From an uncultured Christensenella sp. (lineage in GTDB: Bacteria; Bacillota; Clostridia; Christensenellales; Pumilibacteraceae), in NCBI GenBank assembly GCA_949948895.1, contig CATLHE010000011.1, positions 1-61,877 of the forward strand: 61,877 nucleotides of DNA. Reading direction: 5' to 3'. The position numbers and the translations under genes were made by a program. Below the pieces are notes generated by a model. The model was not told where the DNA came from. It saw only the letters and a program-made list of their open reading frames with translations, and ran no database searches. Below are positions 16,859-26,209 of the stretch, in pieces; position 1 is the first letter of the stretch, and each line of letters starts with the position of its first letter.

Positions 16859-18674
16859 GCCTCGCCTCCTCTTTAAGTTCGTCGGGAAGATCCATTTGCA
16901 GATCGTATATGCGCTTATAAATGCCGTCCTTTGCCATGAGCTCGGCGTGCGTTCCGCTCTCCGCTATCTCGCCGTTATCGAGCACGATTATATTGTCCGC
17001 GTGCATGACCGTAGTCAGTCTGTGCGCGATTATGACCGTCGTAGTGCCCTCGCATTCCGTTTTGAGGTGCGCGCGGATCTTGGCGTCGGTATCGCTGTCC
17101 ACGGCGGAAAGCGAATCGTCGAATATCATGTACGGCAGATCGCGAATGATGGTCCGAGCGATAGCGACGCGCTGTTTCTGTCCGCCCGAAAGCGTCACGC
17201 CGCGCTCGCCGACCACAGTGTCGTAGCCGTTTGCAAAACTCTCTATTGCTTCGTCCACGCACGCGACGGACGCGGCACGCTTGACGTTTTCCATCGAGCC
17301 GTCCGCTGCCGCAAGCGCGATATTCTCGCCCACGGTGCGCGAGTAAACGTATCCTTCCTGTAACACGAGTCCGATATTGTTGCGTAGCGTCGCCGGCGAA
17401 ATGTCGTTTATATCGCGCCCGCCTATCGTTATTTTACCACCCGTCGGCGCGTACAGCCCGTCCATGAGCGCGGCTACGGTCGACTTGCCGCTGCCCGTGC
17501 CGCCTATGATACCGAGCGTTGTGCCCTGCGGAACGGTAAAGCTCACGCCGCGCAAAACGGGCTTATCGGCAAGGTACTCGAACGACACGTTATCAAAAAC
17601 TATATCGCCCGATATCTTCCCCTCGTTGATTCCGTAAACTTCTTCCTCGGCGTTCATCACCTGCCCGATACGCGTGAGCGCAACGTTGGCTTTGCTGAGG
17701 TTGGATATTATCCTGCCCAGCTCGCGCACGGGACCTATCATCATCGTATTGTACGAAATAAACGCCACGAGATCGCCCGCCGTCATGCCGCCGTTCACGC
17801 AAAAAACGGTGCCTATCACTATGATAAACAGTAACTGAATGCCTGCGATAAAATCGCTCGACACCCAAAACAGCGCCATCTTTTTGAGCAGTTTCACCCA
17901 CAGCGAGGTGTAGTATGTATTTTGTTTTTCAAACTTATCGCGCTCGTAACGCTCCTTGCCGAAAGCGCGTACTACGCGCACGCCCGTCAGGTTTTCCTGC
18001 GCTATCGTGGACAGCACGCCTTCCTGCTCGTCGCATTCTTTAAACCTTTTGCTGACGCGCACAAAATACACGAGCGAGTACCCTATTATAACGGGTATAA
18101 ACGCCGTGGCGATAGCGGCGAGCTTGACGTCCGTCAAAAACATGAATACGAGCGACAGCGTCAAAAGCATGGTTATGCGCACAAGCGTAAAGAGCTGCTG
18201 CGAAACAAAGTTGGATATGTTGTCCGCATCGGAAGTACAGCGCTGTATTATGTCGCCCGTATTGTTTTCGAGCTGCCAGGACAAAGGCAAACGCTGTATA
18301 TGCGAAAACAGCTCGTTGCGCATTCTCCGCATGAGCGTCTCGTTGGCGCGACGGTTAAAATACAGACTGCAATAGCGGCAGATAAGCATTGCCGCGGCGA
18401 TCGTCATTATGGCGAGTGCTATGAGCCAGATATCGTCTCTTATCCGCTCGACGCCGCCGAACGCGCCCGCTATCGTGCCGACAAGCCCAGAAACGGGCTG
18501 ATCGTCTATAACGTTGTCGATGGTGAACTTGATTATCTGCGGAATGACGGTGGTAAGAAAGGTCATTATCATGCTCGCCGTTATGCAAAGCACAAACAAA
18601 TGAACGCTTCCCTTCAAAAAATACCCAAGCATTCCCGCATTGGTCAATTTTTTATTTTCCGTTTTATTTCTCAT
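16851..18674 (-). CDS. Second heterodimeric ABC exporter, half D (degenerate ATP site)
   Basis: The 607-aa protein is the first gene of the four-gene exporter operon. The ATPase domain has Walker A GGTGSGKST near 387, canonical TLSGGQKQR near 489, and Walker B ending MIFDDSLSAVD, so the catalytic Glu is Asp. Unlike half B the H-loop His is kept (IAHRLTT). It should form the degenerate site with half C. A strong promoter lies about 50 bp upstream (18722-18750) and no regulator gene is adjacent, so control is not evident. BmrCD-like multidrug export is the nearest family guess. Confidence 0.9.
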   Translation of the reverse strand: MRNKTENKKLTNAGMLGYFLKGSVHLFVLCITASMIMTFLTTVIPQIIKFTIDNVIDDQPVSGLVGTIAGAFGGVERIRDDIWLIALAIMTIAAAMLICRYCSLYFNRRANETLMRRMRNELFSHIQRLPLSWQLENNTGDIIQRCTSDADNISNFVSQQLFTLVRITMLLTLSLVFMFLTDVKLAAIATAFIPVIIGYSLVYFVRVSKRFKECDEQEGVLSTIAQENLTGVRVVRAFGKERYERDKFEKQNTYYTSLWVKLLKKMALFWVSSDFIAGIQLLFIIVIGTVFCVNGGMTAGDLVAFISYNTMMIGPVRELGRIISNLSKANVALTRIGQVMNAEEEVYGINEGKISGDIVFDNVSFEYLADKPVLRGVSFTVPQGTTLGIIGGTGSGKSTVAALMDGLYAPTGGKITIGGRDINDISPATLRNNIGLVLQEGYVYSRTVGENIALAAADGSMENVKRAASVACVDEAIESFANGYDTVVGERGVTLSGGQKQRVAIARTIIRDLPYMIFDDSLSAVDSDTDAKIRAHLKTECEGTTTVIIAHRLTTVMHADNIIVLDNGEIAESGTHAELMAKDGIYKRIYDLQMDLPDELKEEARHG

Positions 18675-18721
18675 TATTTACTCATTCTGAAAAACGCACA
18701 AATACGCGTTTAAACCGTAAC

Positions 18722-18750
18722 AGTATACAACGCTATATATGTGCGGTCAA
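18722..18750 (-). promoter_or_regulatory. Promoter of the four-gene exporter operon
   Basis: TTGACC (18745-18750), 17 bp, TATACT (18722-18727) on minus. The predicted leader is about 40 nt. Confidence 0.7.
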
Positions 18751-18777
18751 GCGAATACTATACTATGCAACGTAAAT

Positions 18778-18806
18778 ATCGGACGCTTATACGGCGCCCG
18801 ATATAT
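18778..18806 (-). terminator. Possible terminator after the opp gene row
   Basis: ATCGGACGC and GCGCCCGAT form an imperfect stem directly after the stop of the small membrane protein. The following T tract is poor, so this is only a candidate. Confidence 0.35.
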
Positions 18807-18807
18807 T

Positions 18808-19197
18808 TTACACATTGTTATAAGCTATCAAAAGCGCAACGGCAACGACAAGAAACCCGATCCCCACGATAAGCATGAATCCGAAGCTGCGCTTCTTTTC
18901 TTTTTTGGATTCCGCATACTCGTAGAAATCTTTGTACTTGCCTTTTGCTCCGCGTCTGAACAGATCGATCAGCTTTATTATGCCGTACGAGAGCATATAA
19001 AACGCTCCGCCGTTACTGCAAAATACGAGCAAACCGACGCCGAATATCAAGACGCCCGCGACGAAAAACGCGTCGCAAAGCGTCCCTAAAACCACTTGGG
19101 TGCTCGAAGCCGACCATATTTGCAGTCCGCAAATCACGGTCACTACGACCAATGCCCCGATAACGGCGGTAATGATATACGGCAAAACTCGCTTCAT
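18808..19197 (-). CDS. Small membrane protein, DUF3899-like
   Basis: The 129-aa protein has three to four hydrophobic segments (~8-28, 38-62 and 105-125). A central polar loop RRGAKGKYKDFYEYAESKK separates a glycine-rich second helix pair from the last helix. The GxLIFGVGLLVFCSNGG...YGIIKLIDLF plus KYKDFYEY pattern matches what I recall of DUF3899 proteins of Firmicutes; this match is from memory. Its ATG overlaps the oppF stop as TAATG, so it is translationally coupled to the peptide importer and may assist it. No function is known. Confidence 0.7.
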   Translation of the reverse strand: MKRVLPYIITAVIGALVVVTVICGLQIWSASSTQVVLGTLCDAFFVAGVLIFGVGLLVFCSNGGAFYMLSYGIIKLIDLFRRGAKGKYKDFYEYAESKKEKKRSFGFMLIVGIGFLVVAVALLIAYNNV

Positions 19198-20480
19198 TAC
19201 TTATCGAGCTCCGCCTTATATTTATCAAATTCGGCTTGGTTACAATATATAAAATGTCCGGGCGATACTTCCCGCATGGTGGGAAGATCTGTAGAGTAAT
19301 CGTGTTCCGCAAGCGGATTGTACACGAACCGCTTTCTGTTCTTTTCGTACTCGGGATCGGGAAGAGGTATAGCCGACAGCAACGACCGCGTATACGGATG
19401 CAACGGGTGCTCGAAAAGCTCGTCGCTCGGCGCAAGCTCGACCATTTTACCAAAGTACATAACGCCGATACGGTCGGAGAAATACTTAACGACCGAAAGA
19501 TCGTGCGCTATGAACAGTATGGTAAGACCCAAGCGCTCTTTGAGCTCGTTCAAAAGGTTTATGACCTGCGCCTGAACGGACACGTCGAGCGCGGATACGG
19601 GCTCGTCGGCTATGATGAGCTCGGGCTCCATGATAACGGAGCGCGCAATGCCTATACGCTGACGCTGACCGCCCGAAAACTCGTGCGGATAGCGGTCGGC
19701 ATGCTCTCTTACCAAACCGACTTTTTCGAGTATGGCGTACACCTTTTCGTCGATATACTTTTTGTCGCGAATGCCTTTTATCACGAGCCCTTCCGATATG
19801 ATGTCCCTTACCGTCATGCGCGGATTGAGCGACGCTATGGGGTCTTGGAAGATCATTTGAATGCTGTTGACTATTCGCTCGTTTTTGGCAATGCGTATCT
19901 TGGACTTGTACTCGCGCGCTATCTTTTCGCGCTCTTCCTCGTCGTCGCAATCGGCAAGCTCGGCGTCGCGCTCGGCTATGAGCTGAGCCACCACGCCGGA
20001 AGCATAGTCCTTATCGCAGTATTTATGGTCGTGCTTGGCGGACGCCATAGCCGCGGTATTTTCGGCTACTATCCTCGCGCACTTATCGCGCGATTCGGCA
20101 ATGAGCGCGTCATACTTGGTCTTGACTTCCGCTTCGTCCGCGCCGCCATCTATCTCGGCACGGCTGTTCTTTTTGAGCTCCGCGACCGTGGCTTTGCACT
20201 CTTCGCGCGCCGCCTTGATCGCCGACTTATACGAGCGCACGCCCGCGCAAATACGCTGACCTTTAAAGTAAACGTTGCCCGATGTAATGTCGTAAAGCTT
20301 GATTATGGACCGTCCGGTCGTCGTCTTACCGCAACCCGACTCGCCGACGAGCCCGAAAACTTCACCCTTTTTGATCTCGAAGTTTACGTCGTCGACCGCC
20401 TTGAGATCGTAGCCCGGTCCCATCGGAAAGTACTGGCAGAGGTGTTCTACCTTCAACAAAGTTTCATCGTTGTTTTCCAT
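19197..20480 (-). CDS. oppF: Oligopeptide ABC transporter ATPase OppF with internal insertion
   Basis: The 427-aa protein is about 100 residues longer than typical OppF. It has Walker A GESGCGKT (46-53), Q-loop FQDP (211-214), signature FSGGQ (268-272), Walker B LIIADE (288-293), and the HPYTRSLLSAIP segment typical of Opp ATPases. The extra length sits between Walker A and the Q-loop: residues ~80-203 are a charged Ala/Glu/Lys helical block. The frame is continuous and the flanking core is intact, so it is an insertion rather than a misassembly. It powers peptide uptake with OppD on the OppBC channel. A 12-bp gap separates it from oppD. Confidence 0.92.
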   Translation of the reverse strand: MENNDETLLKVEHLCQYFPMGPGYDLKAVDDVNFEIKKGEVFGLVGESGCGKTTTGRSIIKLYDITSGNVYFKGQRICAGVRSYKSAIKAAREECKATVAELKKNSRAEIDGGADEAEVKTKYDALIAESRDKCARIVAENTAAMASAKHDHKYCDKDYASGVVAQLIAERDAELADCDDEEEREKIAREYKSKIRIAKNERIVNSIQMIFQDPIASLNPRMTVRDIISEGLVIKGIRDKKYIDEKVYAILEKVGLVREHADRYPHEFSGGQRQRIGIARSVIMEPELIIADEPVSALDVSVQAQVINLLNELKERLGLTILFIAHDLSVVKYFSDRIGVMYFGKMVELAPSDELFEHPLHPYTRSLLSAIPLPDPEYEKNRKRFVYNPLAEHDYSTDLPTMREVSPGHFIYCNQAEFDKYKAELDK

Positions 20481-20492
20481 TCGTCACACCTC

Positions 20493-23261
20493 TCACTCGT
20501 TGCCGCCGTCGGTCTTGCCGTCCGCGGGCTCGGTCGCCTTGGCGGTCGTCTTTTTCGCGGTCGGTTTCTTTGCCGCAGTCGCCGCAGGCTTTTTCGCCGC
20601 GGCGGGTTTATCCGCCGCAGTCTTGGCTGTCGTCGTCTTTTTTGCGGTAGTTGTTTTTGCCGTCGAACCCGCGGGCTTTTTCGCCGCAGACGACTTCGCC
20701 GTTGTTGTCTTAGTCGCAGTAGTCTTAGTCGTTGTCGACTTTGCCGCAGTTGTCTTAGCCGCAGTTGTCTTAGTCGATTTTGTCGCAGAGGCGCTCTTTG
20801 CGGGAGCTTTGCGCGCGGTCGACTTTTTGGTATCTTTCGCTGTTTCGTCGGTAGTCGCAAGTGTCTCGTCCGTGGAAACGGTATCGCCGTTTACGGTGTC
20901 GTCCACTATGCCGCGTTTAAGATCTTCCAAAATTACGTTGGGTTCTTCGACCGTCTCACCGCTCGCGGACTTCACTGCTTCCGCGTGCTTTTCCACCGCT
21001 TCCGCCGCTTCGACGCTTGCTTCGGAGTTCACCGATTCGGCATTTTTCGCGAGTTCCGTCGCACGCGTCATACGCGCAATGCGGTCGGTGATTATCTTGG
21101 GCGGATCGATCTTGGGCGCGTTGGGGTGCAACAGCCAGGTTGCCGCCGAGTGCGTGTCGGATATCTTGAACATGGGCGGCTGACGCTCGAAATCTATCTG
21201 CATGGCGTACTTATTGCGCTCCGCAAACGCGTCGCCCTTGGGCGGGTAGATCATGTTGGGCGGAGTGCCCGGTATCGCCTCGAGTTTTTCTTTGGTATCG
21301 AGGTCGGGCATGGAAGACAAAAGCGCCCAAGTGTACGGGTGCGCGGGAGAATAGAAAATATCGTGAGCCGTGCCTATCTCCACTATCTTGCCCGCGTACA
21401 TGACCGCGACTCTGTCCGCCATGTTCGCGACGACGCCGAGGTCGTGCGTAATGAATATGACGGAGAGCTGACGCTCTTCCTTGACCTTGTTAATAAGCTC
21501 GAGTATCTGCGACTGTATGGTAACGTCGAGCGCCGTCGTGGGCTCGTCGCAAATAAGGATATCGGGGTTTACGGCGAGCGCTATCGCTATGACTATGCGC
21601 TGACGCATACCGCCCGAAAACTCAAACGGGTATTGTCTGTAGCGCTTGCGCGGTTCGGGTATACCCACCTCTTCCAAAAGCTTGAGCGCTCTGGCTTTTG
21701 CCATTGCTCGCGTCATCTTGTGCGCGACGCCCGACGCTTTGAGCTTGAGGTAATCGATCATGTCCACGGCGCGCGCGTCGAAGTCGGTGTCCGCAAACTT
21801 TTCTATATCGCGCTCGTACTTGGCTTTTATGCGCTCGATAAGATTGACTATACCGCCTCTTGCGCCCTCGACGTCCACAAGGTCTTTATCGATGACCTTC
21901 CATTCGGGCGTCTTGCCGCTTTCGACTTTTTTATTGTAGCTCGCCGTCTGTTTGGCGTAGCGTTTTTCTTCCTTGGCGTTACGGGCGATACCGTCGTAAT
22001 AACCGTGGATAGCCGAGCGCAGGCTCGTGCGGAACGTATAAGCGATATTGTCTTTTACTGTCTCCAGCCTGTCGATACCGTCTTCTACCGCGGCTATGAG
22101 CGCGCGCGCGGCGGCTTTGGCGTCCGCCCTTTCAAACTCCGACTTAAACACGCCTATCTCGCGCTCGATCACGGCAAGCGCCGCTTTTTTGCGCTCCGTG
22201 GCGTTCTTGGCGGAATAAATGATACCTTCTTTCGCCACTTTGATAAACTCGAGCATAAAGTTATCGTCGAGGTACTTATGCAAGTACTCGTTGAGTTCTT
22301 TTACGGGCATGTCGGGCAAAGGCTGACCGGAAAAAGTCAGATAATACCCTATCGAGAAGAAGTTGGGCTCGTCGAAGCTTGCCGCTTCGTCCAAGATCGC
22401 CTTGACGCTCGCAAGCGTCTTTGCGACTTCCGCATAATCGGTATTGTCGACTATCTTGGAATTGCGACGCAAAAGAAGCTTTGCGGTATTGGTTATCTTG
22501 GTGACGACAGGCGTCTGAACGAGCTTTTTAAGCGTAAACAAAAGCCCCGCGAGCTCTTCCGCTCTGTCCTTTACCACAAAATCGTTACGGCTCTTTTCGG
22601 CGCGCTTGATCGCCGTTTTGACGTCGCGGACCACTCCGTCAAACGCGTTCTTTTCTATACGGAACAAAATATCTTCGATATCGGATATGGCTTCCGTGCA
22701 GTTTTCACGCGCGTCGAGATATGCTATTTCAAGCTCCAAGTGCTTGCGCTCGAACGTATCGAAATTTTTGCATAACTCTTTGTTCTTGGCGCAAGCCTCG
22801 GGCGTTTTTCCGCGCGCAGAATCCATACAGCCGTTAAGGCGCGAGAGCATGGAGTTAAAGTCCTTGCGGCTGCGTCTTTGGCTGAGTCTGCCCTTTATTA
22901 GCATGGCTTCGGTCATTTGCTTACCGACGCGCATGATGGGGTTAAGGCTTGAAAGCGGGTCTTGGAAGATCATGGCGATCTTGTCGCCGCGGATCTTACA
23001 AAACTCCTCTTCCGATATTTTCATCAGGTCCTGCCCGTCGTAAAGTATCTCGCCACCCTCTTTGAGCGCGTTGTTCGCGAGTATGCCGAGTATGGCGCGC
23101 GACGTGACCGATTTGCCGGAACCCGACTCGCCGACAATAGCGAGCGTTTCGCCCTTTTTCAGATCGAAATTGATCTCGCGAACCGCCTGGACTTTACCGC
23201 TGTCCGTGCGGAACGATATTTTAAGATTGCGCACTGCGAGCTTTGTTTCTTTTGTTTCCAC
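20493..23261 (-). CDS. oppD: Oligopeptide ABC transporter ATPase OppD with ~390-residue insertion and Lys-rich tail
   Basis: The 922-aa protein is almost three times normal OppD length. The core is intact: Walker A GESGSGKS (44-51), Q-loop FQDP (99-102), signature FSGGMRQR (548-555), Walker B ILICDE (568-573), H-loop ITHD (604-607), and the HPYTWALLSSMP region. Residues ~128-518 are a long charged, helix-prone insertion in the helical subdomain, between MLIKGRLSQRR and AMAKARALKLLEEVG. After ~730 comes a Glu/Ala region, then a histone H1-like Lys/Thr/Ala tail (~795-910). GTG at 23261 is chosen as start for its GGAGGG site; it follows the oppC stop at once. Confidence 0.92.
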   Translation of the reverse strand: METKETKLAVRNLKISFRTDSGKVQAVREINFDLKKGETLAIVGESGSGKSVTSRAILGILANNALKEGGEILYDGQDLMKISEEEFCKIRGDKIAMIFQDPLSSLNPIMRVGKQMTEAMLIKGRLSQRRSRKDFNSMLSRLNGCMDSARGKTPEACAKNKELCKNFDTFERKHLELEIAYLDARENCTEAISDIEDILFRIEKNAFDGVVRDVKTAIKRAEKSRNDFVVKDRAEELAGLLFTLKKLVQTPVVTKITNTAKLLLRRNSKIVDNTDYAEVAKTLASVKAILDEAASFDEPNFFSIGYYLTFSGQPLPDMPVKELNEYLHKYLDDNFMLEFIKVAKEGIIYSAKNATERKKAALAVIEREIGVFKSEFERADAKAAARALIAAVEDGIDRLETVKDNIAYTFRTSLRSAIHGYYDGIARNAKEEKRYAKQTASYNKKVESGKTPEWKVIDKDLVDVEGARGGIVNLIERIKAKYERDIEKFADTDFDARAVDMIDYLKLKASGVAHKMTRAMAKARALKLLEEVGIPEPRKRYRQYPFEFSGGMRQRIVIAIALAVNPDILICDEPTTALDVTIQSQILELINKVKEERQLSVIFITHDLGVVANMADRVAVMYAGKIVEIGTAHDIFYSPAHPYTWALLSSMPDLDTKEKLEAIPGTPPNMIYPPKGDAFAERNKYAMQIDFERQPPMFKISDTHSAATWLLHPNAPKIDPPKIITDRIARMTRATELAKNAESVNSEASVEAAEAVEKHAEAVKSASGETVEEPNVILEDLKRGIVDDTVNGDTVSTDETLATTDETAKDTKKSTARKAPAKSASATKSTKTTAAKTTAAKSTTTKTTATKTTTAKSSAAKKPAGSTAKTTTAKKTTTAKTAADKPAAAKKPAATAAKKPTAKKTTAKATEPADGKTDGGNE

Positions 23262-23262
23262 T

Positions 23263-24825
23263 TTAACCCTCCGATCCGCGTAAGCTGGGGTTGAACGCAT
23301 CGCGCAAGCCGTTACCGAACAAGTTGAAGCTTAGCATAAGGAGCATCAGGAACAACGACGGGAACAGCGCTACGTGCGGGAAAGTCGACATGACCGCCTG
23401 ACCGGAACTTATCAAAGTTCCCACCGACGTGATGTTGCCGGTAGACAAATTGATTATGCCGAGATACGTAAGACTGACCTCGGAATAGATCATGGACGGT
23501 ATGACTAGCGCACAGCTTGTGACGAGCGTGCCTATCGCGTTGGGGAATATATGCTTGAACATAAGCCGTCTATCCTTCGCGCCGAGCGTCCGCGCCGCCA
23601 AAACGTATTCTTGATTTTTAAACCGATAGAACTGCATACGTGTGGTGCTAGCCATGCCTATCCACCCCGTTAGGAAGAACGATAGGAACAGCACCAAAAT
23701 ATGGCTCGCACCGCCCATGTGATATTTGAGTAGAGTTATGACTATCATCATCGGTATAGCCGACAGGATATCGGAAATACGCTCCATTATAAGGTCGCGC
23801 TTTCCCCCGTAATACCCTTCTATCGATCCGTATATCGCGCCGACGAGCATATTGACCACGGCAACGACAATGGCGAATATAAACGAGAACCGAGCGCCCG
23901 ACGATAAGCACGTCAAAATATCGTGTCCGAGCGAATCGCAACCCAAAAGGAACTTGGGCTCTTTTATCCCGTCGCGCGCTATCTCCGCATGGTAGTATTT
24001 GTAGTATTCGTAATAGTTTACGCGAACTTCGTAGCCCGCGCCCGCGATGCGCGAATAGGTGTAATAGTATTTCTCACCGTCAATGGTAACGCCTTCGTCG
24101 CCCTCGATACGCATTTTGGAGGTATATCCGTCGTTGGTGGTCTCGCCGACAAGGTACTTACCGTAGGCGGGCGTTATCGACCAGCCGTCGTCGCCGTATA
24201 CTATCTCCGTCTTGCCGCCCTTGCTTCGGGTGACAAAGTAATAGTTGGCGTCCAGCTTATCCGTCGCGTCCGTCGGTCTGTTTGCCGTGGGCACCATGGG
24301 ATATATTATCTGCACGTCGTGCTTATCCTGATACTCTTGGATAGCTTCGTACTCGGAAGGTGTAAGCGTCTTGTATATAACGCCGACTTTGTGTATACTG
24401 TTCAGCCTGTACGTATAATTGCCGTCGTCGACCGTGTACTCTTGATTTTTTATAGCGTTATGACCGGACTCCTCGCCCATAGCGTAAAAAACGCGCGTGG
24501 TCTTTTTGCCTTGGGTAACTTCCTTACATCCGTCCCAAAACGACGTATTCTCGAACGCCTTGTTATACGGCATCGCGCAGTAATACATCTGATCGGTATA
24601 GGATACGCTGTACTGCGTGCAGAACGGCACTATTATCGCAAAAAGCACGAGCAATAAAATGATGACCGCGGCGACAACCGAGCCTTTGTTGCGGCGGAAC
24701 CTTCTGAACGCGTCTCTGAGGTAACCGACGTGCTTTGTCTCCAGCGGTTTGTCGTGCATTATATCTCTGTCCGCGACAAACTCGAACTTCTCTTGCGGGA
24801 TAGAATTTATATCGAAAGCTTCCAT
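23263..24825 (-). CDS. oppC: Oligopeptide ABC transporter permease OppC with large external loop
   Basis: The 520-aa protein has a cytoplasmic N-terminus, TM1 (~49-69) and then a ~215-residue extracytoplasmic insertion (~75-290), rich in Tyr, Asp and Gly. The usual OppC junction motif follows (LLGCDSLGHDILT, ~293-305) and five more membrane segments. The EAA loop EYVLAARTLGAKDRRLMFKH contacts the ATPases. Typical OppC is ~300 aa, so the loop is the whole difference and may dock the enlarged OppA. It sits 1 bp after oppB and 1 bp before oppD. Confidence 0.92.
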   Translation of the reverse strand: MEAFDINSIPQEKFEFVADRDIMHDKPLETKHVGYLRDAFRRFRRNKGSVVAAVIILLLVLFAIIVPFCTQYSVSYTDQMYYCAMPYNKAFENTSFWDGCKEVTQGKKTTRVFYAMGEESGHNAIKNQEYTVDDGNYTYRLNSIHKVGVIYKTLTPSEYEAIQEYQDKHDVQIIYPMVPTANRPTDATDKLDANYYFVTRSKGGKTEIVYGDDGWSITPAYGKYLVGETTNDGYTSKMRIEGDEGVTIDGEKYYYTYSRIAGAGYEVRVNYYEYYKYYHAEIARDGIKEPKFLLGCDSLGHDILTCLSSGARFSFIFAIVVAVVNMLVGAIYGSIEGYYGGKRDLIMERISDILSAIPMMIVITLLKYHMGGASHILVLFLSFFLTGWIGMASTTRMQFYRFKNQEYVLAARTLGAKDRRLMFKHIFPNAIGTLVTSCALVIPSMIYSEVSLTYLGIINLSTGNITSVGTLISSGQAVMSTFPHVALFPSLFLMLLMLSFNLFGNGLRDAFNPSLRGSEG

Positions 24826-24826
24826 T

Positions 24827-25834
24827 CTACTTAGCCCCCATTCTTATTCTGGGATCGATAAAGCCGTAGCTTATATCGACGATGATACCCGCCAAAAGCC
24901 CTACCAAACAGTAGAAGCCCGACAAAAACATGAAAAAGTCGTAATCCTTCGAGTTTATGGCGTCGAGATACAATCCGCCGACGCCGGGTATAGAGAACAT
25001 GCGCTCTATTATGAGCGAGCCCGAAAGCACCGCGATAAACTCGGAAAGTATGGACGGAAAAATAACTACCATGGAGTTGCGCATGGCGTGGCGCAAAGTC
25101 GCCTGCCCGCGAGTAAGCCCCTTGGTACGCGCAAGCAGCATGTAGTCGTTGGTGAGGACTTCGGAAAGCTCCGCGCGCGTAAACCTTGCATAGCCGGCGA
25201 TAGACCCGAGGCACAGCGAGAACACCGCGGGGAACATACTTTTGAACATGGCCAGACTGAAATAATCCGTGCCCGATTCCATGAGAAGCGGGAACCAATC
25301 CAGTTTAAAGCAAAAAACATACTGTATCACCAATGCGAAAACTATACTGGGCACGGATACCAACAGTATGATTATAACGTTTATCACCTGGTCTTGCCAC
25401 TTATTCTTTTTGAGCGCCGCGAATATGCCGAGTCCCAAACCGATGGGAACGCCTATAAGCGTGGAATAAATGTTTATAAGTATGGTGGGCGGGAGTTTTT
25501 CAATGAACACGTCCCACACCCCTGCGTTTTTATACTCCGAAATCGTGATACCCACGCCGAAATCGCCGGAAGTAAAGATACGCACAAGATAATTCCAAAG
25601 CTGGGTCAAGATGGGCACGCGGTCGTAGCCCACGACGTTGCCGTTTTTCCAAACGAGATTCGTTATGTACCCTCTGCCCTCCAACCGCAGGTACGAAAGG
25701 TTGGGATCTTCGCCCAAAGCCCTGGGTACCGAAAGCGGCAAAAGCTTGATAAGTACGAAACAGATCAACATGATAATGGAAAAAGTCATTATCATGAGAC
25801 CCAAGCGTTTCAGCACATATTTAAACATGTACAT
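24827..25834 (-). CDS. oppB: Oligopeptide ABC transporter permease OppB
   Basis: The 335-aa protein has normal OppB length and layout. It starts MYMFKYVLKRLGLMIMTFS with TM1, continues with an extracytoplasmic loop (~35-110) and five further membrane segments, and has the EAA motif DYMLLARTKGLTRGQATLRH near residue 215. It forms the importer channel with OppC. ATG at 25834 is preferred over TTG at 25840 because AAAGGAG then has 9-bp spacing. It is the first gene after a likely promoter at 25872-25898, separate from that of oppA. Confidence 0.95.
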   Translation of the reverse strand: MYMFKYVLKRLGLMIMTFSIIMLICFVLIKLLPLSVPRALGEDPNLSYLRLEGRGYITNLVWKNGNVVGYDRVPILTQLWNYLVRIFTSGDFGVGITISEYKNAGVWDVFIEKLPPTILINIYSTLIGVPIGLGLGIFAALKKNKWQDQVINVIIILLVSVPSIVFALVIQYVFCFKLDWFPLLMESGTDYFSLAMFKSMFPAVFSLCLGSIAGYARFTRAELSEVLTNDYMLLARTKGLTRGQATLRHAMRNSMVVIFPSILSEFIAVLSGSLIIERMFSIPGVGGLYLDAINSKDYDFFMFLSGFYCLVGLLAGIIVDISYGFIDPRIRMGAK

Positions 25835-25871
25835 TGGCAATTTCTCCTTTTATCAAAATTGCGTGCGATAT

Positions 25872-25898
25872 ATTATAACATTAAAAAGCAAAAGTCAA
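25872..25898 (-). promoter_or_regulatory. Probable promoter of oppB-oppC-oppD-oppF
   Basis: TTGACT (25893-25898) lies 15 bp from TATAAT (25872-25877), or 17 bp from the overlapping TAATAT. It is about 35 bp before the oppB start, giving the inner opp genes a promoter separate from that of oppA. Confidence 0.55.
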
Positions 25899-26157
25899 TG
25901 ACTTTTACCGCTGTCGCGGATATTGCTTCGCAATACGCTTTTTTGTTGAAATACGGCGCGAAAATGCCATTGCAAGCAAGCGTTTCGCTTGTATTATAAC
26001 ATATTTAAAAGCCGCGGTCAAACATTTATACGACGATAAACATATCGCGCTATCCCGTACAATACGACCGAACCGTGCTCCGACGCGACAAAAAATCGCC
26101 GCGTCAAACTCGCGTCATTTCACACGCAAACGTATGTACATTAGTAAAATACAATGA
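25899..26157. other. Non-coding gap between oppA and oppB
   Basis: About 260 bp without a gene. It contains short imperfect hairpins (GCGGATATTGCTTCGCAATACGC, about 25916-25940, and GCAAGCAAGCGTTTCGCTTG, about 25974-25993). I see no ORF, RNA gene or repeat shared with the rest of the window. Confidence 0.5.
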
Positions 26158-26182
26158 GGGGCGGATCGCATGTATCCGCCCC
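26158..26182 (-). terminator. Hairpin after oppA
   Basis: GGGGCGGAT (26158-26166) pairs perfectly with ATCCGCCCC (26174-26182). The minus-strand sequence after it is only moderately T-rich. It may partly end transcription after the abundant lipoprotein mRNA or protect its 3' end. Confidence 0.5.
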
Positions 26183-26209
26183 CACCGCACATTACTTTAG
26201 ACCCGTAAA

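Noticed and set aside
20453-20860. Arg/Pro-rich 135-codon frame on minus
   Set aside because: It is an out-of-frame reading of the repetitive OppD tail.
19236-22775. 1179-codon plus-strand open frame opposite oppF and oppD
   Set aside because: It is fully antisense to two ATPase genes with intact motifs, and its product is Arg/Tyr/His-rich with no domain; it is a codon-bias shadow.
25899-26157. Riboswitch or leader peptide before oppB
   Set aside because: The oppB promoter lies inside 25872-25898, so this DNA is not in the leader, and no conserved fold was seen.
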